A stretch of DNA of 64,000 nucleotides from Ochromonas danica (GCA_015146655.1 VKHL01000011.1:129819-193818); one strand, 5' to 3'; shown: positions 50,972 to 61,456, counted from the first letter of the stretch. Notes: generated by a model not told the origin, from the sequence alone. Made by a program: numbers and translations.

Positions 50972-52285
50972 TTAACAGTTGCTGAGGAATTCTGCTTCAT
51001 TCAACCCAAGCTTGAATCTACTTACAGCAGCAAGTTCCAGTTCATTGCAACACATTACCAGGTCATCAAGAACCCGCAAAAGAACCTTGGCAATAATCGG
51101 ACTGGAGCAAGATTCTCGAGAATAGCCTCCTATCGACAGATCAGTAAGAAGCATTGCTGCATCGTTCACAAGTTCTTCGCTTGAAAGGCAGCTGAAGTAC
51201 GCATGAATTATAGCTGCAAGAGTCCATGTATCCTTATGATATGAATCATTGTAGTCAGTTGGCTCAACAGCTGCTCGAAGCTTAAGTCCTTGAAATATCC
51301 AGCCCATTTCTACAAGTTCAGGAGTCATTCCATAATTGAAACCACCTCCAATTTGACAATAATAAGCATCAAATCGGCCAAAATCACTCCTTCTAATCGT
51401 CCAATGTCCTTGGGGGTGGTTGTCAAAGTGAGTCTCAAACCCCAGAGGAAGGTGGGTGCCCGCAGGGAGTTTATAGCACAAACAAACGGCGGAGTTATGC
51501 CCATTATATTGAAAGTTGCTGCTATTAGGTTCCTCATTTATATACTCGCAAAGAGTCTCATTTCCTGCGATTTCTGCCGCCTCCAAATAGTACCAACGGT
51601 CATTATCAAGAGGTGTATCACGAACAGCAGGAGGCAACGGATCGAGTTTTGCTAGGTGAGCTTCCTCATTAAAACAGGAAATTCCACCATCAGTCAATCT
51701 TCTCACACCACATATTTCTGGACGAAAGCTTGAAGGAATACCATCCATTACAGTTTCTCCAGAGAGCAAGTCCACTTCTTTTCTGCTTTTGTCCAGTTTG
51801 AAGCTTCCCAATAACTTTGGGGGAACATTTTCAAATAACTGATCTAGTGTGACAGTCTCTTCAGAGGAATTAAACTTGAACTTTGTCAACAGCTCGTTAG
51901 GTTTGACAGAACGATAGAGATCGACTGGGTTTCGCATGGCAATAGTCCGAAGGTCCAGAATCGTTCCCTTGCCTTTTGTCCCTTTAGTGGTGCCCAACGT
52001 CAACTCGGTAATAACTCGCATTAATCGAATTGAAAACACAATTTGCTCTATTAGAAAGTTCACCATTTTCCACACCTCGATTTTCCATGGAACCAATAGT
52101 GAGGTGGGCAGGGGGTCCTCCATGGAATCATATACACAGCACCGCAGAATTGAAGTTTGCTCAGTGAGGAAGAAAGGTTTCAACTCGATTAAGGTGAGCT
52201 TTGCAAAAACGCGGGGGTTTCTTCGCAGCTGGAGGTGTTCCAGTTTTCTCTCTGGGCTTCTCGTGCTCTTGTCACATTTTGTCAT
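50972..52285 (-). CDS. Uncharacterised 437-residue protein
   Basis: One exon, starting at the ATG at 52285 (MTKCDKSTRSPERKLEHL); upstream in frame there is only a TTG. It has no signal peptide, membrane segment or repeat. Dense aromatic/Cys stretches (HWTIRRSDFGRFDAYYCQ, GGGFNYGMTPELVEMGW) look like a folded globular domain, but I do not recognise the family. It lies between the two SRR1-like copies, in sequence absent from either. Confidence 0.6.
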   Translation of the reverse strand: MTKCDKSTRSPERKLEHLQLRRNPRVFAKLTLIELKPFFLTEQTSILRCCVYDSMEDPLPTSLLVPWKIEVWKMVNFLIEQIVFSIRLMRVITELTLGTTKGTKGKGTILDLRTIAMRNPVDLYRSVKPNELLTKFKFNSSEETVTLDQLFENVPPKLLGSFKLDKSRKEVDLLSGETVMDGIPSSFRPEICGVRRLTDGGISCFNEEAHLAKLDPLPPAVRDTPLDNDRWYYLEAAEIAGNETLCEYINEEPNSSNFQYNGHNSAVCLCYKLPAGTHLPLGFETHFDNHPQGHWTIRRSDFGRFDAYYCQIGGGFNYGMTPELVEMGWIFQGLKLRAAVEPTDYNDSYHKDTWTLAAIIHAYFSCLSSEELVNDAAMLLTDLSIGGYSRESCSSPIIAKVLLRVLDDLVMCCNELELAAVSRFKLGLNEAEFLSNC

Positions 52286-52389
52286 CAAAAAGAGAGAGAA
52301 TTGAATGAAAATCAAAGAAGGGCCGTGGAAAGGGGGACCATCTTCCCCGAAGAAATGTTATTAGTGTAATATCTCTGGTGTTTAACCTG

Positions 52390-52707
52390 ATGATGAAAGT
52401 CTGTTCTCCCTCCTCGAACAACCTCGTCTTGTACCAGGGCCTGCTGCTCCTACTGGGAGGTCTGTTGTGCTTGTTCTACTCTTCTCCTTCATCATCTTCC
52501 TGGAAGCAAGCACATACCTCATCTCTCTATCCCACACATTCTCTCTATGAGCAGGTGGATGAGGCTGACAGTCCAGCAGCAATGTTGGTGTTGGAGATCA
52601 ATGCCGCGGGACATGTCTTTCCTTACACCGCCACTGCAGTCACCTTGTCTTGCCTTATGGCAGTAATCATGGTGATCATTTGTTTGGGGAACAACTTGGA
52701 CAACTAG
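52390..52707 (+). CDS. Small protein with two membrane segments
   Basis: 105 residues from ATG 52390. Hydrophobic segments at about residues 13-30 (YQGLLLLLGGLLCLFYS) and 80-98 (TAVTLSCLMAVIMVIICLG), with a Ser-rich loop between them. No family recognised. It is divergent from the gene at 50972, about 105 bp away. A short frame with two clean membrane spans is plausible but not proven. Confidence 0.42.
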   Translation: MMKVCSPSSNNLVLYQGLLLLLGGLLCLFYSSPSSSSWKQAHTSSLYPTHSLYEQVDEADSPAAMLVLEINAAGHVFPYTATAVTLSCLMAVIMVIICLGNNLDN

Positions 52708-53276
52708 TGTTCTTTCTCATCTTGTTGTCTCCAGCTTACTGAACATATATCCAACTATGAAGGAGAGTTAATGTGTACTGTATGCGTAATGTTGTGGTGT
52801 TAGTGTATATTTTGTGGTATGCTGGTGTAATTTATGATATCGCTATCCGGAGACAACAATAAGCAGGCGGCACCTTCGGTGAGAAATGTTTCCTCGCTTC
52901 TTCCGTTGCCCAAAGTAATAAGCAAGATCGCTTTGCATCATTTCAAAAAATAGCCATAATTATGATATTGATTGCCATGACTCGATGCATGAGAGGACCT
53001 TCCGTTGATCGTTGTAGAGTAGAGTGGGAATGGTAGTAGTGCCACCACGCCTCTTTCCCACTCTCCCACACAGATCTCAAGATCGTTCCAACAAAAAGGC
53101 GTTCAAACAGACTCAGGATGGTGGCTTGCGACAACTTGATCACAATACCACTGTGGTGCTACACCATTTGTTGTTGTGGGAGGAACCATTTCAAACCAAA
53201 CCGAAAGTTAACTTAATAAGAGATTAACTTAAGATGAAGGGGGCGATGGGAAACGAATGATGAATAAGGAAGAAGC
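52708..53276. other. Spacer and start of the second SRR1-region copy
   Basis: 569 bp with no convincing gene. From 53197 onward it matches the flank of the first SRR1-like copy (shared GAAAGTTAACTTAATAAGAG), so it is the presumed promoter and 5' UTR of the SRR1-like gene. Confidence 0.4.
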
Positions 53277-53397
53277 ATGGAAAAGGAAGAAACATGGACG
53301 ATTGTATCATCGAAAAAGAAAGGGAAGCGACTACCTTCAAGTTTTACTCCTCAGGTTAAAACTGGGAAATCCAATCGATCCAGCAGCAGTAAGCATC

Positions 53398-53474
<77 letters not shown>

Positions 53475-54553
53475 CTAGGTCAAGACATTCTCTCCTTCTC
53501 CCCTCCCACCAAATCCACACAAGAGGTGCTAGCTGACTTGGAACAATGCAAAGGTCAACTGACCAAGTCACATTATTTTGAAGCTTTCCTGAAAGTCTTA
53601 TCCTCCTCATCTTCATTGGAAGATGAATTACGTCAGATTCAGCACATTGAGGGACTGGGTATTGGCTCCTTCACACAATCCACTAATGCACTGACTCAAC
53701 TTGCTCTCTTACTCTTGCTGAGAGATCATCTTCTTTCTCTTTGCCAATCTGGTAATGTGACAGTATCACTCTACGACCCTATGATGCAGGAGGTAGATCG
53801 TCAAGTCTGTGCTATGTTGCAATTGAATGTTGAAGACAAAAACCGACATGGTCGTTATACCTCAACATCCAACACGACGTCAATATCGACCCATTTATCG
53901 ATTCTTCCAGAAGAGTCTAATCCCTCACTCTCTTCATCTTCCTCTTCCTCAGGTGATAGAAGAGGAAGAGGCAGGATTCTATATTTCATGCCTCACTGCC
54001 CTTATCGCCTTTATTGCAATGTACTATGGCATCATTGGCATGATCTCTCACAGATTATTATTCTTGGTAACAGGTATAGTGATTGATAATCTTCCTTTCC
54101 TTTGTTTCTGGCTACCCTGCATGATATGATTGGTTGCATGCTAAATGAATGATTGGATTGTGGCTTGTGACTAGCTTTGTTTCATATCGTGAGCGACGGT
54201 TGGGTGTAGTACAAGGAAAGACAGATAGTGTGGCGCGACTGACTTCCTTCTTGACTGAGCTCTCACTGTGGCCTTTGCTCAGAAAAGCAGATCTTGTGTC
54301 AGACCATAATCAAGGTCTAGCTGTGGAAGGTGCTTTCTGTGACCTCGGGTACAGTAGTCTAATTATCTCGTCATACCTGAGGAAAATATGGGTGTGTAAT
54401 GTATTGTTCTATGTACCACTGTATAGGTTGATGCATCTGGCTGGTGGGCCAGAAGGTGTGGAGCAAGCTGTACTGGAGCGACTGCTTCGACAAGATGTCC
54501 CTTCAGAAGAAGAGATTGAGGCAGCGGGTAGAGACGACCCTGAGTTATGGTGA
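53277..54553 (+). CDS. SRR1-like protein with a polyglutamine tract
   Basis: Exons 53277-54073 and 54175-54553, with a 101-bp intron (GTATAG...ACTAG, phase 2), give 391 residues. The splice rebuilds IIILGNSFVSY, the core of the SRR1 domain (first described in a plant circadian/light-signalling protein); before it ILYFMPHCPYRLYCNVLW matches the MPHC motif of the family. The N-terminus METWTIVSSKKKGKR-like region (starts MEKEETW) is followed by 26 consecutive Gln. A possible further 78-nt in-frame intron (54349-54426, GTACAG...TATAG) would remove residues between GAFCDLG and LMHLAGG; the frame is open either way. A partial copy lies at 49450-50620. Confidence 0.72.
53396..53475 (+). repeat. CAA trinucleotide repeat in the SRR1-like gene
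   Basis: About 26 CAA units encoding glutamine, uninterrupted. The equivalent repeat at 49649-49729 reaches the gap. Likely length-variable between alleles. Confidence 0.95.
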
Positions 54554-54906
54554 ATTACAAGTGAGTCGTGCAGATAGGTGGTACAGACCTACAGTATAGT
54601 GTATACTTGTAGTATAGATGACCTGCTCATGTGTAAAACTGGAATTGTCTGACCTGTTGTACTCATCATGAAAGCGGTTTTTGCAAAGAAATCTTGAACA
54701 AGCGACTGTTGATTAGGATGATGAGATGAGTACGATCCTAATAATGATCACTACGATGAGTATGATGACCTTTAGACCGGACTTACTCAATTAATTACCA
54801 ACTCTCGAATTAATCTTGGAATTAATTACTAAATCCAGAATCAACTAATTCCCAAAATTTTGATAACGTAATTAAGTAATTTCACACAGCTTTCCATTGG
54901 AATGAA
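54554..54906. other. AT-rich convergent spacer
   Basis: 353 bp between the SRR1-like stop and the stop of the propeller gene. From 54780 to 54880 it is full of AATTAATTAC-type short repeats. No gene seen. Confidence 0.45.
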
Positions 54907-56055
54907 TTAGGAATTCGTTTTTAGGCAGCCCTGCTCGAGAGAGACGCAAGCAGTATTAGGTGAAGCGCTTGGTTCGCCTGTAGTGTTTGTTGGCATGCTT
55001 GTAGGCGAGTAGGTCGGAGCAGGAACAGAGGAGTTCAATAGACCGTACTTCGTCATGTATGAGAGTCCACTTGCCCAACCTGCCAATAATAGGTTGTTGG
55101 CAGCATCGACATGCAGCGAGTAGATTACAGAATGTATATTGTCCAGTACTGTGGACCAGATTTCTTCTCCTTGAGGCGAGTATCCATATAACAACATTTT
55201 GGAAGGTATGCCGGGATTTCTTGTCCGATCAAAACTAGTATAAACATTGTCTTGTTTGTCCACGGCAACAGCAAGCGCAACGCCAGGTTCCATTTTGTTG
55301 AATAGTCTTGTCCCATCTTTGGAGAATTTTGTCAATATTGAGTTGCGGTTATCCCAGTCATTAGAGATAACATACACATTGTCCTGACTATCACGAGCCA
55401 GTCCTCGACCATAAATATTTGTGTTATCCACCGCAATCATTTGGGAGAATTGGAGCATTCCAGTGTTGCTGAACTTGGTTAAATAGGCATCTTGAGTTGT
55501 AACATACACACTACCCTCGCTGTCTAGAACAATATTAGTCAATTTCCACGAGAAGAAAACAGGGGTTGCCACTCTATCAAACAATCTCTCAAAAAGCAAA
55601 TCACCAGCAGAAGTGTATTTGCGAATGTAACATTGCAAAAACCCGGTATAAAAGCCAGCAGCGAAGACATTGTCAGCATTATCGATGGCAACACTTGTCA
55701 AGGCATCATCTCGCTCAGTCCCATACTCTTTCACATAGAGCTCGGTGCCATTGACATCGAATTTCATCAGAAGTGCATCGCAACCGCCTAGGTATGGCTG
55801 GCCCCTGAAACTCTGACAGATCTGGCCACCAAGGTAAACATTGAGTTTGCTGTCCGTCACGACAGAGTATCCTGTTTCGATTCCAAAACCCTCTTCAAAG
55901 GTTTTCATGTAGATTCTGACTCCTTCTTGAGTGTACTTGCCAAGAAATAGAATAGATTCTAAAAATACCACCAAAGCAACTCCCTTCTAATTGCTTCATA
56001 GAACAAGAGTAGGACTGACCTGCTCGGCCAAAGCACCAACAATGATACAGGTCAT
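54907..56055 (-). CDS. Secreted beta-propeller (SBBP-repeat) protein
   Basis: The main exon (from about 55964 down to the stop at 54907) encodes about 350 residues of repeats of the SBBP type: units such as DNADNVFAAGFYTG, DSEGSVYVTTQDAYLTKFS, DSQDNVYVISNDW and DKQDNVYTSFD, each a propeller blade. The C-terminus is Pro/Thr/Ser-rich (PAPTYSPTSMPTNTTG), as in many secreted stramenopile proteins, with late cysteines. The frame has no ATG at its upstream end. A small first exon starting at ATG 56055 could join by GTTG|GTGCTT...TTTTTAG (85-nt intron), giving MTCIIVESILFLGKY; this is a model, not certain. Role unknown. Confidence 0.6.
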
Positions 56056-56091
56056 TAAAGGGCAAAAGAAAAATCGATCAGGAAAGGTAAT

Positions 56092-56882
56092 TTACGGATT
56101 TCCTTCTGTGGAGGCATAGTCATTGAGTAAGGACAGCAGATCATCATCGTAATCAATCAACTCATCATAGGCAATGGCGGACAGTTCCTCCAAAAGAGAA
56201 GGTGTTTCCCTCTCCACATCCAATGCTGCAGCACGTGTCGCTGGCACGAATTGCTCTTGGGAGTCAGTGACTACGGAAGATGGATGATAAGCATCGAGAC
56301 TTAGATTGTCCAGCATGGATACCTCCAAATCAGCGAGAAAGGGTCTTCTGGCTTCACGAAGCAGCTCCTCATAACTGGGAACAGAACCAACTGTGGGGGT
56401 CGCAGTGGTTGAAGAAGAGGCAGAGTGCATGAAGATGCATTCATAGAGCTCGCGAGCAGTAAAAGGTTTGACAATCAAATCGTCAAAGAGCAGCTTGTTT
56501 AAATCGTTTCGAGTAGCGATAGATGATCCACGATCTACAATCAAGACAATGCGAGCAGAATAGCCCAAGGAGCGCAGGATACGAGCAAATCCATTGGCAT
56601 CCAAGTTCTTCAAGTTCTCTTTGATGAAAATATAGGAGAAGGATTGGTAAGCGATCAGTTCTAGTGCCGAGAATGCATTGTGCGTAACATAAAAAGCGCA
56701 CGCCAAGTTGGTGGGCAGGTATGGTCCAAGGCAGTGCTCCAAACAATCCGCACTTGACTTTTCCTCAACACCGCCTTCCACATCTAAAGGATGCAAGAGG
56801 ATAAACACTTAATAACTTGTTTGTACGGCTTGGACAGTTTACAGCAGGGCTTACACAATATTTTCAAATGATCAGTCGCCAT
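56092..56882 (-). CDS. Degenerate response-regulator receiver (pseudo-receiver) protein
   Basis: Exons 56882-56855 and 56783-56092 join across a 71-bp intron (GTAAGC...TTTAG, phase 1) to give 239 residues. The spliced start MATDHLKILYVEGGVEEKSS matches the first strand of a receiver domain (KILYVE), but the usual acidic pair is replaced by Gly-Gly. The phosphorylated Asp position (YIFIKENL, about residue 62) holds Lys. The conserved Lys-Pro (LIVKPFTARELYECI, about 116) is kept. Such domains bind partners without phosphotransfer. The C-terminal half is acidic and disordered (YDELIDYDDDLLSLL), possibly an activation or docking segment. Confidence 0.6.
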
Positions 56883-57196
56883 GAGAAATAGTTGTTGCAA
56901 GTGAGAATAACAGGATCCAAGCCGAGATCTCAAATCAATTCAAACGAAGAAGCACTCCAGGTTGGAAAGGGGAAGGAAGTGTCTGATCTTAACCCGTCAA
57001 CGGCAAAGTGTAAAGTGGCTTGACTTCCAATCAGAGAATACTGCTCTTACTGTTACTGTGGTGTGAAAGTGAGGTGTTGCTGTCGAAGATCCAGCAGAGA
57101 TCCAGCCTCAGAGGGAAAACGACGTCACATCTTCGGTGATGGTCATACAGTAAGCCATAATACTGCACAGAACCTGAACATCATCCCCTATCAACC
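56883..57196. other. Upstream region of the pseudo-receiver gene
   Basis: 314 bp with no supported gene; it should include the promoter of the gene starting at 56882. It ends at the terminal-inverted-repeat element. Confidence 0.35.
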
Positions 57197-58208
57197 CAGC
57201 CTCCCCCCACAAACGGGATGCACTCAAGATCCCGTTGTTGGATCCCGTTTATGGGAGCAAAAAACACTTTGATGATGAAGAAAGGGTCACTTTGAGTGTT
57301 GAATTCTTTGCAAATATTTGACCTTGAACTAATATGACCACATGAACGGATTCAAATCTATCCTATTTGCTTTGAATATGTAGCTCGCAATTCAACTCTT
57401 TCGCCTTGGAGACATATTCAGCGACAAAGTTGGCATGAATCAAGAAAGTGTTTCCTCCCAGTGAGGTCATCGTATCGAGGCTCAAACCCCTTCAAGAATC
57501 AATTAATCACATCAACAATATTGAAATACATCTGTGGGGAACTGAAAAGCGTGAAGCAAAAGTCAGGGGCATGGTATAGTTGACATTATGTCATGCTCAT
57601 GGTGGGTCGTGATATAACATTATTGAAATTATCATATTGACATGAATTATATTAATATTTACGTTTCATTGGACATGTTATTAGTGATAACGATTTAGCT
57701 CGGGGCAGAGAACGCTTTATTGATATTCACTTTTATGTCACCAATTCCCTCTGAAGACGACCCTAATGCAATTGGAATGCACAGGAGCCAAACCTCAAGG
57801 AGACCACCAATCTGATCAATGAGCAAGAAGCTTTCAATCAGCAACAACACGGAACCCTTCGGTCAAGGGTGAATGCTCCGTTGGGACTGTAGAAGCAAAA
57901 CTGTAAATCGCTTGGAAAACCATGCCAGCAGCTTTGGAATCAACGAGACTAGTTGGTCTATATTGTAGCTGCTACTCATAACATTAATCGGCAATATTAA
58001 TAAACTTTGTAATGCTTTACATGTGAGAGATAATTGAGTTCAAAGTCATTTTACACTTATGGCACTGACCACCATATTAAGTTAAAGGACCACCACACTC
58101 ACTCTCAATGTCGAGAAAAACTCACAAAACTCACACTTTATTTTATAGAACAACGCAATTTCTTCTCAAAAGACCGTTTTCCCGGTAAGATCCCGTTTGT
58201 GGGGGCTG
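57197..58208. mobile_element. 1.0-kb terminal-inverted-repeat element
   Basis: A perfect 16-bp inverted repeat, CCCCCACAAACGGGAT at 57204-57219 and its complement at 58190-58205; with flanking CAGCC on both sides the element would span 57197-58208. The left end has two more GATCCCGTT copies just inside. The flanks TATCAACC and ATCCCACC could be a worn 8-bp target duplication, which would fit hAT-type elements, but this is weak. The inside has no transposase; it holds the segment (57284-57449) that recurs at 16307-16456. Probably a non-autonomous DNA element. Confidence 0.55.
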
Positions 58209-59266
58209 ATCCCACCCTGGGAGTGTGTTGGGCATCAACTATATATTTTGGTATAGTGATATCACTAGGTTTTCTTTCATATTTTTAAGACAAAATTAAA
58301 TGTCTATTATTAATGAATAGAATTATCGGAAAGAACGGTAAAAAAAATTCCTGAAGAAATTGCCGAAGATCGCGGTTGATCTGACGAAAGATACTTCTTC
58401 CAATATTAATAACGAAGAAGAACCGCTCTTTAAAAATTTTGAAGATCAAAATTTTTGCAATATTACTATCTTCAAGGTTCTCATTCCTTTAAGGTTTGTA
58501 TTATAAGACCATTATGGTCGTGAAGGCCATTGTCCAAGTTGAAGACATTGACGACGGCCTAGAAAAAGGTAGATATTGATAGGAAAAAATATTTTTTCCG
58601 ACAAATATCTTTAGACAATCGATCTTATTCGTCATTGATGATCGATAAAAAAAAGGAAGAGGAAAACAGATATTTCAGAAAATACACCTGAAAGTTTTCC
58701 AAAACTCCACTGATGGAAATGCAAATATTTACCATCTAATAAAATATAATTGACAAATTCAATTATATTAGCAATTTTGCTGAAGTGGTGATGAATCACC
58801 CATGGCAACTTGAGGTTGTTTCCTCAGTAAAAAAAACAAAGAATGAAAAACAAAATTAATATTAAAAATACAACAGCAGTTGTATTAATATTAATAAATG
58901 AAAAAACAAAATGTCAACATGGCAAGGATTGATCTGCTTAAGTGCCGGACATCCAACATTTGCCAATAATGACTCAAACTCTGGAGCATGCTAATGTAAA
59001 TTGGAAAGCACCAGAAAAATAAGAAGGAATGATGCTCACACAAATTTCCCAATGATGGATGTTGTTGTCCAATGATGGATGGCAAGCACCGCAAAATAGT
59101 CACAGCTTTTTTGCTGGACTCGGGAGACGGAGCTAGTTTCGCGAACATGAGAATGTTCCAAAAATAACATGAAATGTGTCGGAATTGTTGTAAATTAAAC
59201 AAGAATGTTAATCAACGACACCAGTCAATTACATCTTAAAATCACGAAAATTGAGGGGCATGCACT
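58209..59266. other. AT-rich non-coding region
   Basis: 1058 bp, very AT-rich, with no supported gene. It contains short inverted repeats, such as AAAATTTTGAAGATC-AAAATTTT near 58432-58455 and the hairpin at 58855-58895. Possibly decayed repeats. Confidence 0.45.
58855..58895. repeat. AT-rich hairpin
   Basis: Arms 58855-58874 and 58879-58895: ATACAAC and ATTAATATT pair with GTTGTAT and AATATTAAT, with a few extra A on the left and a 4-nt loop AGCA. May be a transposon relic or replication-slippage product. Confidence 0.5.
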
Positions 59267-59398
59267 GTGGAAGGAGTTGAGGAAACTGCCGCTGTGAAGT
59301 GCTCATACCCTCAAAAACGCGCTTCACAAGAAAAAGCGCTTTGGTGTCGCAAGCCAACAAAGTTGAACCACTTGAATGCGAATGAAAATGAGTTTGAC

Positions 59399-59821
59399 AA
59401 AGGTTTGGAAACATCTCTCTTCTGCCTTATCTTACCTGGCGATACCTCTTCAACGGCCAAATTGTATAAGGCGATCTTCCGAGGTTGTATTCCCGTCATC
59501 TTCGTGAGCTTTCCAGCCCAGCTTCCTTTCTATAAGTTTATCGATTGGTATTCGTTCTCTTTGATCTTCTACAAGGATGACATTAACTATCCTCACAAGA
59601 TCAATACTATTGTTGAGACAATGTATAATATGAGTAGGAATGTGGATGCGTTGAAGAGGATGGGTGTTTCACTGGCTGAGCATGCAGTGTTATTTGACTA
59701 CAGTCGTATGGAGTGGCCGAGTGTGTATCATCTCTCTCTATTGACGCTACAGGCGATGATTTCTGACGGATATAAATTGGTTGCCCCTAACAGTCGTCGT
59801 CAAGATCGTCTCTACTATTGA
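59399..59821 (+). pseudogene. C-terminal fragment of an exostosin-type (GT47) glycosyltransferase
   Basis: The frame up to the stop at 59821 matches the end of exostosin domains: FCLILPGDTSSTAKLYKAI, then FRGCIPVIFVSFPAQLPFY and IDWYSFSLIF. Only about 140 residues are present; the N-terminal two thirds of the domain and any signal anchor are missing, and the sequence before about 59399 does not look like it. An ATG at 59267 opens the frame but adds unrelated residues. Either a truncated relic or the last exon of a gene whose other exons I cannot find in the AT-rich DNA upstream. Confidence 0.6.
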
Positions 59822-60820
59822 GCTGTCTTGACTTTATATTTCTTTCTTGGTAAGTTGGTAAGTTCTTGGTACTTCCTTTCTTGTTTCCCAACTTCCTTTC
59901 TTGGTAAGGGGAAAGTCACTTGGTTTTATATGTCTACATCTTCAACGGACAACATCTTCGCTAAATCATTTTCTTTGCTTAATAGTTAATAATAATTGCT
60001 AATATAATGCTCTAATTGTCGCTATAATATTTCGTACTATAACTTACCTCTTTTGTTCCTTTCTGTTTCAATTTTGTTTCGAAGTTGGAGCAGGTTGACT
60101 GCTTCTTGTAAATCTAACTGCTGATAGTTGTTATTTTAGCTTTTCTTGACTTAGGTCATCATTGACTTTGTTCAAGAATAGGACGAAATTACGAAAATCC
60201 GAAATTGCGAATTTTGCTCTGAGTTGTTCAGTAAGGCCCATTGCGTGGAATCGGTCGACATCCCCCACTCACACCGCGGGCATGAGCGCGCTTTCACCGA
60301 AAAGCCGAAACCCGTTTTTGGTCCTGCTTTTCAACAACACAGCAACCCATAAGATTCATCATTTGTCTTGGTTGCTCATCCTTGTCTTGGTTGCTCATCA
60401 TCTTGGTTGGCTCAACAAGATACAACCAAGATGATGAGCAACCAAGACAAGGATGAGCAACCAAGACATCTTGATGACTGGATGGCACTGCCGAGGATGA
60501 TTTGGGTTAGAGTGCGACGGTGCAATCTCTTGTCTAATAATCTCAGTTCTTTAGAAGACTAAAGTGCTAGCGCTGATGTTTCATCTATCATGTTGGTTGG
60601 CTGCCTTTTTGCGCTATACCACACTTTTTGTGATGTCGCCCTCTTGAAAGCACTGTATTTTGTTGTATCCTTAGGATACTTCTTATCATCTTGATAGGGA
60701 CGGTTGCTTTCTCTTGATCTACAATGATGGTTCTCTTCTTTTCTCTGTGCCAGTTAGTTCATGCTTCATTTAAATGGTAGAAACTGTGGTGATGTATATG
60801 TACATAACTACTAGCTGTTG
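59822..60820. other. Spacer with a perfect hairpin
   Basis: 999 bp with no supported gene. A repeated CTTTCTTGGTAAG/CTTCCTTTCTTG motif lies at about 59840-59910. The 45-bp inverted repeat at 60365-60467 is listed separately. Confidence 0.4.
60365..60467. repeat. 45-bp perfect inverted repeat (hairpin)
   Basis: Arms 60365-60409 and 60423-60467 are exact complements over 45 bp, with a 13-nt loop (GCTCAACAAGATA). Each arm contains the direct repeat CTTGGTTGCTCATC twice (one copy shortened), so the structure is an inverted duplication of a tandem repeat. If transcribed it would form a fully paired dsRNA, a good Dicer substrate. Confidence 0.8.
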
Positions 60821-61456
60821 TTAATCATCTTCGCTATCTTCTTCCGCATCTTCCACCTCCCCCTCTTGAAAGAGCATGTTGGATTCGCTCCGATTATGCT
60901 TCTCAAAGAGATCACGCAGGCTCTTGTTCGTCCTGCTCATGTATGCCTTGATCTGTGAGGGATGCAGCAGATCGAGGAACAGAAACTTCCTCTGTCCCGT
61001 TGGGCTGGCCATCATAAAAGGATCATCGGGATATTTTATAGCACCTTCTACAGTTCCCACCAGCCACATTAGCTTCGCGGCCTGCTGTGGTGTGATCTTG
61101 ACTGCATTGGGACCAGAGATCGCCTTGTCGCCTTTCCCGTGTACCCATGCAATGAACTCAAATTTAGGCGCTTTGGGTCGCTTGGAGACTCTCAAGTTTC
61201 CAGCACCCTTCATAGCAAATCCAATCTTGAAGGCATTAGGAAAGGACTCATAAGATCCGTCGATACAGAGGTATCTGGATTGTGTACTTTGGACTTGAGA
61301 TTGCAGTACAGCCTGTTGCTGTTGCACCATAGCTTCCTTCGATAATCCACATCCAGCGACATCAGTTAAGGCAGCTTCCCCTTCAGCAATCAGCAAGTCC
61401 TTCTTTACGATGTCACCACCTCTTTCAGTTGGGGAATCTTTTATTTTGTACTTCAT
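60821..61456 (-). CDS. Uncharacterised 211-residue protein with acidic tail
   Basis: One exon from ATG 61456. The first about 70 residues are polar, with a Gln run; the middle (about 62-185) looks like a folded domain (YLCIDGSYESFPNAFKIGF, FIAWVHGKGDKA, FLFLDLLHPSQIKAYM); the end is acidic (VEDAEEDSEDD). No family recognised. Its ATG overlaps the stop codon of the small upstream frame (ATGA), so the two could belong to one transcript, or the real 5' end may be different. In-frame CAA codons upstream extend the frame only to a TAA about 60 bp away. Confidence 0.55.
   Translation of the reverse strand: MKYKIKDSPTERGGDIVKKDLLIAEGEAALTDVAGCGLSKEAMVQQQQAVLQSQVQSTQSRYLCIDGSYESFPNAFKIGFAMKGAGNLRVSKRPKAPKFEFIAWVHGKGDKAISGPNAVKITPQQAAKLMWLVGTVEGAIKYPDDPFMMASPTGQRKFLFLDLLHPSQIKAYMSRTNKSLRDLFEKHNRSESNMLFQEGEVEDAEEDSEDD

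Noticed and set aside
53356-53616. Poly-valine frame on the minus strand
   Set aside because: It is the complement of the CAA repeat in the SRR1-like gene.
57284-57449. HPr phosphocarrier gene
   Set aside because: The resemblance covers about 25 residues, lacks the GLHARPA active-site His context, and is followed by a stop in both copies.
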